The position numbers were made by a program, and so were the translations under genes. A stretch of DNA of 42,435 nucleotides from Chloroflexota bacterium. Lineage in GTDB: Bacteria; Chloroflexota; Limnocylindria; Limnocylindrales; CSP1-4. The DNA lies in contig PMBG01000120.1 of the NCBI GenBank assembly GCA_003153755.1, forward strand, positions 5,109-47,543. Direction: 5' to 3'. The first letter of the stretch is position 1; each line of letters opens with the position of its first letter. Below the pieces are notes generated by a model. It saw only the letters and a list, made by a program, of their open reading frames with translations. It had not been told where the DNA came from and ran no database searches. This document shows, piece by piece, positions 24,850-32,951 of this stretch.

Positions 24850-25872
24850 TCAGCGGCCGAAGGCAGCTCGCGCGTTCGTCAGGCCGGCATCGTAGGCGGC
24901 GATCAGGCGGTCCATCCATTCGTCCATTTCGGTGTCGACTTCACGGCGTGCCGGGTCGGCGTCGTACCACGCGATCGTCTGCTTGATCCCCTGCGAGAAC
25001 GGCACGGTCTGGCGGAAATCCGGCACGAAACGCTTGATCTTGCTGTTGTCGAGCACAAGGCAGACGGAAGCGTCGCCCGCGAGCCGGCCCTCCATCTCCG
25101 GACGGCATGCCGTTATGAAGTCCGTGGGGATGTGGACGATGCGGCACTCCACGCCCGCCGCGGCCGCCGTCTGGCGGTGGATCTCGTCCCACGTCAGGGC
25201 TTCGTCGGACACGATGTGGAAGGCGTGGCCGATGGCTTGCCGACGCCCGAGCAACCCCACCAGCCCCACCGCGAAATCGCTGTTGTGCGTCAGGGTCCAG
25301 AGCGTCTGGCCGTCGCCGGGCACGATGAGGGTCTTGCCCGCACGCCACCGTGCGATCGAGCTGAAGGGCTTCTGCCAGCTGCTCACCGCAAGCGGCATCG
25401 ACCAGTCGCCGTATGTGTGGGCCGGCCGCACGATCGTGATGGGGAAGCCATCTTCGCGGAGGGCCCGCATGCAACGCTCTTCGCCCGCGATCTTGCCGCG
25501 CGCGTAGTCCCAGTAGGGGTTGGCAAGCGGCGCGTCCTCGCGGATAAGCCACTGGCCCAGCGGCTTCATGTACACGCTCGTCGAGCTGATGAAGATGAAC
25601 TGGTCGGTTCGATCGCGGAAGAGGCGGATGTCGCGTTCGATGTCATCGGCGCCGTAGGCGATCCAGTCCACGACGGCGTCGAACTTCTGGCCGGCCAGGA
25701 CGCGCTCGGCCGCGGCTTCGTCCCGCACGTCGGCGACGAGGGTGGTGACGCCCTCGATGTCATGGCCGCCGCTGGCGCGGTTCAGGTGGACGACCTCGAT
25801 GCCGCGCTGGAGGGCCAGCCGGGTGCAGGCGGTGCTGATCAGGCCGGTGCCACCCACGAACAGGACTCTCAC
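24850..25872 (-). CDS. NAD(P)-dependent epimerase/reductase, extended SDR family
   Basis: About 340 residues from GTG at 25872, chosen because GGGAGG lies 6 nt upstream and the first strand VRVLFVGGTG follows directly. The nucleotide-binding loop GGTGLIS is at residues 7-13. The catalytic set is SSTSVY (near S96) and YWDYARGK with Y123 and K127. The C-terminal half (FHIVSDEALTWDEIHRQTA and the DFRQTVPFSQGIKQTIAWYD tail) is typical of epimerases acting on nucleotide sugars and of their non-sugar relatives. The substrate is unknown. It is a single-gene unit converging on the RCC1 gene, 38 bases apart. Confidence 0.87.
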   Translation of the reverse strand: MRVLFVGGTGLISTACTRLALQRGIEVVHLNRASGGHDIEGVTTLVADVRDEAAAERVLAGQKFDAVVDWIAYGADDIERDIRLFRDRTDQFIFISSTSVYMKPLGQWLIREDAPLANPYWDYARGKIAGEERCMRALREDGFPITIVRPAHTYGDWSMPLAVSSWQKPFSSIARWRAGKTLIVPGDGQTLWTLTHNSDFAVGLVGLLGRRQAIGHAFHIVSDEALTWDEIHRQTAAAAGVECRIVHIPTDFITACRPEMEGRLAGDASVCLVLDNSKIKRFVPDFRQTVPFSQGIKQTIAWYDADPARREVDTEMDEWMDRLIAAYDAGLTNARAAFGR

Positions 25873-25929
25873 GAACGCCTCCCGGACCGCTGCTGGCGAT
25901 ACTTCCCCCGGGGGCAATATACCCGGTAC

Positions 25930-26412
25930 TCAAAAGCGCGATCGGCGCCGCTCGAAGCCGCCGAGTTCGGTCAGATAGGCAATGAGTGTGGTGGGGGCGA
26001 ACAGGCGCACGGTTACCACGAAGGGTTCGAACGATGGGGGGTGGTCGTAGCTTTCGGCGACGGTAAGGACAAGGCCACGACCGGCATAGACGTAGTCCGT
26101 TACCGTCGCATCGGAGCGCGGCCGTCCCGGCCGCTCGCCGTCCGCGGCGCCGAGCTGGGCGAGCATCGGATCGGCGGCCGCGGCCGACGCGGGATCGCTG
26201 AGCTCCGCGAGCATCACTCGCGCCCCGTCGAGCCAGCAGCGCAGACCCTCTGACTCGGCGAGCGTCCTCTCGTCGTCGCCGAGCACATCCGGCCGCTCCG
26301 TCCAGCTCGGCTGTCGGCCCAGGCCCGCCAGAAGCGACGCCATGTCCAGTTCGTCGGGGAGGCCCTCGAAGTCGGCCCAGCGTCCCTCTCGAGCCGCGTC
26401 CGCCCAGCTCAT
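25930..26412 (-). CDS. Small partner protein coupled to the AGNAAV metalloprotease
   Basis: A 160-residue acidic protein, ATG at 26412. The start overlaps the stop of the upstream gene as ATGA (26412-26409), so translation is coupled. It begins MSWADAAREGRWADFEGLPDEL, is helical and D/E-rich through the first half, and ends in a beta-rich part (YVYAGRGLVLTVAESYD, FVVTVRLFAP, LGGFERRRSRF). It has no signal peptide, no membrane helix and no motif I recognise. The tight coupling to a large protein that resembles an exported toxin or effector suggests a chaperone, adaptor or immunity role; that is inference only. Its ribosome binding site lies inside the preceding gene. Confidence 0.75.
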   Translation of the reverse strand: MSWADAAREGRWADFEGLPDELDMASLLAGLGRQPSWTERPDVLGDDERTLAESEGLRCWLDGARVMLAELSDPASAAAADPMLAQLGAADGERPGRPRSDATVTDYVYAGRGLVLTVAESYDHPPSFEPFVVTVRLFAPTTLIAYLTELGGFERRRSRF

Positions 26413-28388
26413 CGCGGGACGGGGATCATCAGTGTCTTTCCCGGAGGGAGCGGCGTGCCCGGGTCCTGATGTCCCATCTTGTTGGCGCGCTCCAGGTCGG
26501 CTTGGGCGATGCCGTGCTGGTTCGCGACCTGGCCCCGGGTGTCCTCGGGGATCGTGGTGTGCCACCGCAGGCCGGGGACCCACAGTCGCTCGCCGCCGCC
26601 CACATCTTCGTCCGGGTCGTCCATAGGTTCACCCAATCGGTCCGACACGTTGTCGCTTCCCGTGAGACGCTTGATCTCGCCTACCTTCTGGCCTCCTTCG
26701 GGCACCATGTACTCGTCCGGTTGGTGGGCGTCCGGACTCCAGCTCGCCAGCCCGGTGAGCGGATCCTGGCTCGGGGTCTGCGGACCAAGGCCCAGAGCTT
26801 CGACATGCCCCATGAAGTACGCCGCGCGCGCGTTCGGCTCAGTGACAGTCTTCACGATCGCGTCGGCTTGGGGGGTGCTCTCGTAGGCGTGGCCGGTCAC
26901 GCGACTGTCGATGTCACCTCCCGCGGCATATTCGTTGGGGTCTGGGATGGGGCTCAGGTATGGGCCCTCGACAGTCGCTCGGAGGCCCGCGTCGGCGGCG
27001 ATGCTGGGCCGAACCGCCTGCCACAGCTCCATCGTCCAGTGGTCGGTCATGCCTTCGCCGAGGACATCCGAGCCCCCTCCGCCGATCGCCATCTCGGTCA
27101 TCCGGTAGTTGGGGTGCGTGACCAGGTGCAGGCACTCGTGCATCAGGCCCGCGAAGAGATCCCACATGCCGGCTCGCCCCTCGAATCCCGGGTAGCGCAG
27201 CCCAACCTCAGTTCTCACCCGGTTGGTCGCCAGGGGCCACGCCCTCAGGAGGTCATTTACCTTACGGCGGCCGTCGTCCTGCGCGAGCCAGAGGTTCCGG
27301 ACTCGGTCGTGCTCCTTGAGATCCTCCTTCTTGTAGGGGTTGTAGTTGTGCTCGGGCTCCACGTGATGGGCCGGCTCGTTGGAGTTGTCCATCATGTAGT
27401 CGGCATGGTCGATGATCTCCCACTCTTGCGAGTTTCTCTGACTCGCGTCCTCCAGGTTGTTCATCGAGCTTCCGGGGTGCCAAGAGCCGGTGGGCTTCCG
27501 GCTGGCCATCGTGATTTCCTTGCCGAAGAAGCTTTCGACTTCCTTCTGGGAAACTTCACCGATCCGCTTGGCGTGATCCATGTCGGTTGCAGGAGTAGCC
27601 AGCAGCGAGTCCATCTTCCCCTGATACGAGTCATCCAGAGCGGCGAATGTCTTGGTCTCGTAGTCCCCGCCGGGACCCGTCCCGATCATGTCCGGCGTGT
27701 CGGTGATGCCGCCCGCCCCGCCCGAGCCCTTGCCGGGTACCAGGCCGAGCTCGTCCTGGACTTTGAGCTCCTTCGTGATATCCAGCGGTGTCGTGTCGTC
27801 GAGGATCGTGCGGGTGGGTCCGGCAATGCCATTGGCTTGCAGCGCGTCCAGGACGCCCCACGTACGAATGCCCGCGACCCCGTCCACCTGAAGTCCGTGG
27901 CGGCCCTGGAACTCAACGACCGCGGAGTACGTCTTCGCGCCGAAGTCTTCGTCAACCTCCAGCAGCGGGTCGGCCACTCCTTGCTCGTTCAGCCGCTCCT
28001 GGAGTTCACCGACCTCCGGTCCGCTGCTGCCCCAGCGGAGCTTCGGATGGGGCTCGGGCTTGTCGACGATGCGCTGCACGACGGCGCCGCCACCGGCCAC
28101 TGCCGCGTTGGGCGTCGTGTGCGCGGCCGGCGCGGGCCCCACGGCGGCGTCGCGCTCTCCAGGTCGTAACGACTGCACGAGGCGACCTACGGCGGCGTTG
28201 CCCGCGGCACCCTGGAGCCACAGCAGGGTTTGCGGGCCGAACGCAAGGCTCGGCCCCTGTTCGGCGCCTCCCAGACCGGGGTCGAGCCCGAACGACGCCG
28301 GGCGTGAGCCCAGCCCGTCCTCCGATGGCGCCCGCCCGGGTAGCGGGCGCCCCTTCACGGTCCCCGTCTCCGCGCGAACGTCGCCCAT
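26409..28388 (-). CDS. AGNAAV-motif protein: PG-binding, HExxH metalloprotease, LysM
   Basis: A 659-residue protein. The N-terminal 100 residues are low complexity but contain LLWLQGAAGNAAVGRLVQSL (AGNAAV at 62-67), a motif that, from memory, recurs in DUF4157-type proteins linked to contractile injection systems. Residues about 115-190 form a peptidoglycan-binding domain (GPEVGELQERLNEQG ... AVVEFQGRHGLQVDGVAG). The middle carries LFAGLMHECLHLVTHP with the zinc motif H417-E418-x-x-H421, and LGEGMTDHW with E445 24 residues on, a gluzincin spacing. The C-terminus (about 605-659) is LysM-like (HTTIPEDTRGQVANQHGI ... GTPLPPGKTLMIPVP). There is no signal peptide, so export would need a dedicated system. 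The start has no clear Shine-Dalgarno; a TAGGAT box lies 6 nt upstream. Confidence 0.8.
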   Translation of the reverse strand: MGDVRAETGTVKGRPLPGRAPSEDGLGSRPASFGLDPGLGGAEQGPSLAFGPQTLLWLQGAAGNAAVGRLVQSLRPGERDAAVGPAPAAHTTPNAAVAGGGAVVQRIVDKPEPHPKLRWGSSGPEVGELQERLNEQGVADPLLEVDEDFGAKTYSAVVEFQGRHGLQVDGVAGIRTWGVLDALQANGIAGPTRTILDDTTPLDITKELKVQDELGLVPGKGSGGAGGITDTPDMIGTGPGGDYETKTFAALDDSYQGKMDSLLATPATDMDHAKRIGEVSQKEVESFFGKEITMASRKPTGSWHPGSSMNNLEDASQRNSQEWEIIDHADYMMDNSNEPAHHVEPEHNYNPYKKEDLKEHDRVRNLWLAQDDGRRKVNDLLRAWPLATNRVRTEVGLRYPGFEGRAGMWDLFAGLMHECLHLVTHPNYRMTEMAIGGGGSDVLGEGMTDHWTMELWQAVRPSIAADAGLRATVEGPYLSPIPDPNEYAAGGDIDSRVTGHAYESTPQADAIVKTVTEPNARAAYFMGHVEALGLGPQTPSQDPLTGLASWSPDAHQPDEYMVPEGGQKVGEIKRLTGSDNVSDRLGEPMDDPDEDVGGGERLWVPGLRWHTTIPEDTRGQVANQHGIAQADLERANKMGHQDPGTPLPPGKTLMIPVPR

Positions 28389-28394
28389 CCCAGC

Positions 28395-28400
28395 ATCCTA
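28395..28400 (-). promoter_or_regulatory. -10 box TAGGAT, possible leaderless start
   Basis: On the minus strand TAGGAT is followed by GCTGGG and then the ATG at 28388. AGGA inside the box could also act as a weak, distant Shine-Dalgarno, so this case is ambiguous. Confidence 0.35.
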
Positions 28401-28610
28401 CGAACGAACGTATCGGCGGCGAGTGCCTGCCGGGCCGCCGATCGGGTAGGTGTGATTGCCCTTTCGTGCAAGGGCCGCCGAATCTGCCGGGTGCGCTTGG
28501 TGGAACTTGGTGGGTGCCCCGGATCGGCGGACGTAGTCTGGTCCGACCGGCGAGTCCGGGCGACTGCTTCCTTGTCCTGGGAGGCTCGCGACGACGGGAG
28601 TATTCGGTCG

Positions 28611-30314
28611 ATGAAGACCACGATCGGCGGATACCTCATCCAGCGGCTGCAGGAGCATGGAGTTGCCCATGTCTTCGGCGTGCCCGGCGACTTTGTGCTC
28701 ACCTTCATGCACCAGATCGAAGACAGTCCGCTCAGGCTGATCACCACCTGCGACGAACAGGGGGCGGGCTTCGCCGCCGACGCCTATGCGCGCCTCAACG
28801 GGCTCGGCGTGGTCGCGGTCACCTATGGCGTGGGTGGGCTGAAGATCGCGAACACCACCGGGCAGGCCTACGCCGAGAAATCGCCCGTGGTCGTCATCAG
28901 CGGCGCCCCAAGCATGGACGAGCGCCGGCGGCACCCGTTGATCCACCACAAGGTGCGGTCCTACGACACGCAGTTCCGCGTCTTCCAGCAACTCACCGCG
29001 GCCGCGACCGTCCTCGATGACGCGGATTCCGCCGCCTCGGAAATCGACCGGGTCCTTGCCGTTGCCCGGCACAACAGCTTGCCCGTCTACATCGAGCTCC
29101 CCCGGGACATGGTCGACTGCCAGATCGATCGTCCGGCGTCGCCAGCGGTAAGCGCCCCGGAGAGCGATCCCCAAACGCTGGCCGCGGCAGTGGACGAGGC
29201 TGTGGCGTGGATCAACCGGGCCCAACGGCCCGTGATCGTCTTCGGTGTGGAGCTTCACCGCTTCGGGCTGCAGGACGTGGTCATGCGGTTCATCGAGGAG
29301 AGCGGGATTCCGGCGACGGTAACGCTGCTGGACAAGGGCGCGATTCCCGAACGCCACGACGGGTTCCTTGGCGTGTATGCCGGCGCTCTCGGACGCGAGG
29401 ATGTCCGGGAGTATGTCGAGGGAAGCGACTGCCTGATCATGCTCGGCACGCTGCTCACCGACATGAATCTGGGCAGCTATACGGCCAGGCTCGATCCCGC
29501 GCGCTGCATCAACGCGACACGCGACCGGCTGGCAGTGGGGCTGCATATATTCGAGCGGGTCCAGCTCGAGGACTTCGTGGCGGGTCTGGTCGCGCCGGGC
29601 GTCCTCCCCCGGCACGTTGACGACCATCCGCGGGCGCCGATCAGGGAAGACGCTCGCGTGACGGCCGGCACAGGCGACGATCCGATCACCATCGCCCGCC
29701 TCTTCGACCGGCTCGAGCCGTTCCTCACCGACGACATGGTGGTTCTTGCCGACCCGGGCGACGCGCTCTTCGCGTCGATCGACCTACCGGTGCAGGGGGC
29801 GCGGGCGTTCCTGGCCCCGGCCTTCTATGCCTCGCTCGGCTTCGCGGTGCCGGCGGCGATCGGTGCGCAATGCGCATGCCCCGACTCTCGGCCGCTCGTG
29901 CTGGTGGGAGACGGCTCGTTCCAGATGACCGGAGTGGAGCTGTCCACCTGCGCCAAGTACGGGCTCGACCCGCTGGTCATCGTGCTCAACAACGGGGGCT
30001 ACACGACCGAACGCCTGATCCTCGACGGCGGCTTCAACGACATACAGCCCTGGGACTTGAGCAAGCTCCCGGCGTTGCTGGGCGCCGGCCGCTCTCACGT
30101 CGTGAACACCGTCGGCGATCTGGAAACGGCACTTGAGGCGGCGAGCGTCCGCGACGGGCAGTTCTTCCTGATCGAGGTGCGGCTGGACAAGAGCGACGTC
30201 TCGCCGGCGCTGGTCCGCCTCGGCGAACGACTGCAGAAGGCGGCGACGGCCGGGATGGAGAGCACGTCCGTTGCCTCTGCGGCGCGTCCGCCGGGTGGCC
30301 GGACCACCGGCTGA
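28611..30314 (+). CDS. Thiamine-diphosphate 2-oxo-acid decarboxylase (pyruvate/indolepyruvate type)
   Basis: A 567-residue ThDP enzyme of the pyruvate/indolepyruvate decarboxylase group. The N-terminal domain has GVPGDF and CDEQGAGFAADAYAR, with E49 as the cofactor-activating glutamate. HPLIHHKV provides the paired histidines H112-H113 that mark decarboxylases in this family. The ThDP/Mg motif runs from GDG (433-435) to NN (460-461): GDGSFQMTGVELSTCAKYG, then VIVLNNGGYTTE. Length and order (PYR, central, PP domains) are normal. It should decarboxylate an alpha-keto acid to an aldehyde; which acid cannot be read from the sequence. The last 20 residues are a non-conserved tail. ATG at 28611 has GGAG about 11 nt upstream. 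A single-gene unit followed by a hairpin near 30.4 kb. Confidence 0.88.
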   Translation: MKTTIGGYLIQRLQEHGVAHVFGVPGDFVLTFMHQIEDSPLRLITTCDEQGAGFAADAYARLNGLGVVAVTYGVGGLKIANTTGQAYAEKSPVVVISGAPSMDERRRHPLIHHKVRSYDTQFRVFQQLTAAATVLDDADSAASEIDRVLAVARHNSLPVYIELPRDMVDCQIDRPASPAVSAPESDPQTLAAAVDEAVAWINRAQRPVIVFGVELHRFGLQDVVMRFIEESGIPATVTLLDKGAIPERHDGFLGVYAGALGREDVREYVEGSDCLIMLGTLLTDMNLGSYTARLDPARCINATRDRLAVGLHIFERVQLEDFVAGLVAPGVLPRHVDDHPRAPIREDARVTAGTGDDPITIARLFDRLEPFLTDDMVVLADPGDALFASIDLPVQGARAFLAPAFYASLGFAVPAAIGAQCACPDSRPLVLVGDGSFQMTGVELSTCAKYGLDPLVIVLNNGGYTTERLILDGGFNDIQPWDLSKLPALLGAGRSHVVNTVGDLETALEAASVRDGQFFLIEVRLDKSDVSPALVRLGERLQKAATAGMESTSVASAARPPGGRTTG

Positions 30315-30380
30315 TCGATTGCGGCAGGCCGACATGGTCCGCGGATGTAGCCGCGCTACACGGCTTGGTCGTTTGGGTGC

Positions 30381-30406
30381 ATCGCGCCGGTCACGTACGG
30401 CGCGAT
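30381..30406. terminator. Hairpin between the decarboxylase and MMPL genes
   Basis: ATCGCGCCG (30381-30389), loop GTCACGTA, CGGCGCGAT (30398-30406), a 9-bp perfect stem; GTGC/GCAC can extend it past a 3-nt bulge. It lies 67 bases after the decarboxylase stop and 124 before the MMPL start, so a terminator is likely but a leader element is possible. Confidence 0.5.
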
Positions 30407-30529
30407 TCGGCACTGCACCGCCGTGGGCGACCCGCATGGCGCAATCGATGAGCGGGTAGCCGGGGCAGAATCTCGTTTTCGTGTCAACTTCCTCTTCTGA
30501 CTGCCAAGGGCCAGTTGAGCGAGGTTGTA

Positions 30530-32845
30530 ATGAGCCGGGTATTCGCGCTGATCGGCGTCGCGAGCGTGCGCTTCCGTTTCCTGATCGTGGTCGCCTGGGT
30601 CGCGATAACGATTCTTGCCGTCCGAAGCCTGCCTTCCCTTGGCAGCGTCGCCAAGAACACCACGAGCGGATTCCTGCCGTCCAACGTGGCGAGCGTTCGG
30701 GCCTCGAACATGGCTTCGCCCTTCGTAGACGTCAGCCTCGGGACGGCCACGCTTGTGGCGGTTCGCGACGGCGGCCTGACTCCCTCCGACAACGCCGCGA
30801 TCGACCGTCTCGAGACGCGGATCAAGGGGATCGACACCGTGAAGGTCGTCGTGGATACCGGGATCTCCGGTGACGGCGCCGCCCGCCAGATCTTCATCGA
30901 AGCCGCGATCGTCTCGTTCACGGACGTGGCCCCCGCCGAGATGCTGGTCACGGCAATTCGCGATGCGGCTACCACGGCCGCGTCGCCCGGAATGCAGGTG
31001 CATCTCACCGGCGAGATTCCGGACCTCGTCGACAACGCAAAGGCGTCCGGCAATTCGCAGGATCGAACGCAGCTGTTCTCGCTGCTGTTCATTCTGGTCT
31101 TGCTGGTGCTTGCCTATCGGGCGCTGCTGGCGCCCTTCCTGACGCTCATCCCCGCCGTGCTGGTCCTCACGCTGGCCGGGCCTGTCATCGCTCAGGCGGC
31201 AAGCGCCGGCATCCAGGTCTCTTCGATCACGCAATTCATGCTCATCGTCCTCATTCTCGGCGCCGGCACGGATTACGGGGTCTTCCTGGTCTTCCGGGTT
31301 CGCGAGGAATTGCGTCGCGGCCTATCCGGCCCGGATGCGGTGATCCGGGCGGTGACCAGGGTGGGTGAGTCGATCACGTTTTCGGCGTTCACGGTGATCG
31401 CGGCACTGTCCGCGGTTGCGCTTGCCGAGTTCGGCCTCTACCAGAGCATGGGTCCGTCCCTGGCTATCGGTATCGCAATCATGCTCGCGGCGGGTCTCAC
31501 GCTCCTGCCCGCATTGCTTGCCATCTTCGGCCGGGCCGTCTTCTGGCCGACGAACGTCAGCCACATCGAGAAGGATCACGTCGGGATCTGGGACCGCGTC
31601 GGCATCATCGTGACCCGGCGGCCCGCGCTGACCCTGGTGCTCGGGCTGATCCTGTTCGGCGGCATGGCGGTAACGCTGCTGAGCACGGGCACTTCCGGTT
31701 TCGGTAACGGCTCGACCACGACGGCGGGTTCCGATTCGGCCGCCGGAGCCGCGGCACTGGACGCCCACTTCCCATCCTCGAAGATCGTCCGCACCCTTGT
31801 GCTGTTCAAGTTCGATCAGCCGGTGTGGCAGAACCCGGACAAGCTCGCGACCGTCCAGGCCGGACTCCTTGGCCTGCCGCAGTTCAAGAGCGTCGTAGGA
31901 CCGCTCAATCCGAACGGTATCGCGCTGACCACGAGCCAGCTGACCGAGCTGCACACCGCTCTGGGACCGCCGTCGCTCTTGCCGCCGGTGCCCACCACGA
32001 CGTCGGTGCCCAAAGAGCTGTACAACGCCTACCGCGCCGAGGGTCAGCTGATAAGCCCGGACGGCCTCACGGTCGAATACTCCGCGGAGGTTGGCGGCGC
32101 GGACCAATCCAGCCCTGCGGCGCTCGACACCGTCCCTGGCCTGCGCGCTGCCGTGGATCGCGTCGGCGCCTCGGCCGGCGCCACCGAGACCGGCCTGCTC
32201 GGAAACCTGGAGTTCTCGTACGACATCCGGGCCATCTCCGCGTCCGACCTCGAGCGGATCATCCCCATCGTGGCGGTTCTGATCGCCATCTTGCTCGCGG
32301 CGGTGATGCGGAGCGCCGTGGCGCCTCTGTATCTCGTCGCCAGCGTCGTCCTCTCGTATCTCGGCGCGCTGGGCTTGACGGGGATCTTGTTCGTCCGGCT
32401 GGGTGGTCAGGCCGGCCTCAACTTCGTACTGCCCTTCCTGATGTTCGTGTTCCTCATGGCGCTCGGCTCGGACTACAACATCCTGGTCATGAGCCGGATA
32501 CGAGAGGAGGCGCACCATCTCCCGCTGCGCGACGCGGTGGCCAGGGCCATCGGGAAGACCGGAAGCACGGTCACGACCGCGGGCGTGATCCTTGGCGGCA
32601 GCTTCGCGGTTCTCGCGATCTCGGTGGGAGGAACCGCCAGTGCCGACCAGATCCAGCAGATCGGTTACGGCATCGCCGCGGGCGTGCTCATGGATACGTT
32701 CTTCGTGCGTTCGCTGCTTGTGCCGTCGGCCGTCGTCCTTCTGGGCAGATGGAACTGGTGGCCCACGAGTCTCGGCGTCGACGAGCCCTCGGCCACGACG
32801 GGTTCGCCGCTGAGTCCGGCTGCGCAGGAGATGCCCGGAGGCTAG
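30530..32845 (+). CDS. MMPL-family RND transporter
   Basis: A 771-residue inner-membrane transporter of the MMPL (mycobacterial membrane protein large) branch of RND proteins. ATG at 30530 follows GAGG. It has the two-fold repeat of the family: a first helix (about 12-34), an external loop, five helices, then a second copy. The paired motifs GAGTDYGVFLVFRVREELRRG and LGSDYNILVMSRIREEAHH lie in the equivalent helices of each half and carry the aspartate-tyrosine pair that takes part in proton coupling. Such transporters move lipids, glycolipids or other hydrophobic molecules outward using the proton gradient. The cargo here is unknown and no lipid-synthesis gene adjoins. The last 30 residues are a short tail. 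Confidence 0.92.
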   Translation: MSRVFALIGVASVRFRFLIVVAWVAITILAVRSLPSLGSVAKNTTSGFLPSNVASVRASNMASPFVDVSLGTATLVAVRDGGLTPSDNAAIDRLETRIKGIDTVKVVVDTGISGDGAARQIFIEAAIVSFTDVAPAEMLVTAIRDAATTAASPGMQVHLTGEIPDLVDNAKASGNSQDRTQLFSLLFILVLLVLAYRALLAPFLTLIPAVLVLTLAGPVIAQAASAGIQVSSITQFMLIVLILGAGTDYGVFLVFRVREELRRGLSGPDAVIRAVTRVGESITFSAFTVIAALSAVALAEFGLYQSMGPSLAIGIAIMLAAGLTLLPALLAIFGRAVFWPTNVSHIEKDHVGIWDRVGIIVTRRPALTLVLGLILFGGMAVTLLSTGTSGFGNGSTTTAGSDSAAGAAALDAHFPSSKIVRTLVLFKFDQPVWQNPDKLATVQAGLLGLPQFKSVVGPLNPNGIALTTSQLTELHTALGPPSLLPPVPTTTSVPKELYNAYRAEGQLISPDGLTVEYSAEVGGADQSSPAALDTVPGLRAAVDRVGASAGATETGLLGNLEFSYDIRAISASDLERIIPIVAVLIAILLAAVMRSAVAPLYLVASVVLSYLGALGLTGILFVRLGGQAGLNFVLPFLMFVFLMALGSDYNILVMSRIREEAHHLPLRDAVARAIGKTGSTVTTAGVILGGSFAVLAISVGGTASADQIQQIGYGIAAGVLMDTFFVRSLLVPSAVVLLGRWNWWPTSLGVDEPSATTGSPLSPAAQEMPGG

Positions 32846-32951
32846 CCGCGTCCAATGGCGCCCGCCTGGCGGATCGGCCCGGCTCCGCGCGCCGCACTGT
32901 CCCGCGGGTCGGCCATGCTGGATCGCAAGTAGTCGCCCAGGAGGCCGACAA

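Noticed and set aside
24367-26253. A 628-codon rightward frame across the RCC1, SDR and partner genes
   Set aside because: It crosses gene boundaries in a wrong frame and resembles no protein.
26469-28169. A 566-codon rightward frame opposite the metalloprotease gene
   Set aside because: No ribosome binding site or domain; the leftward frame has the PG-binding, HExxH and LysM motifs.
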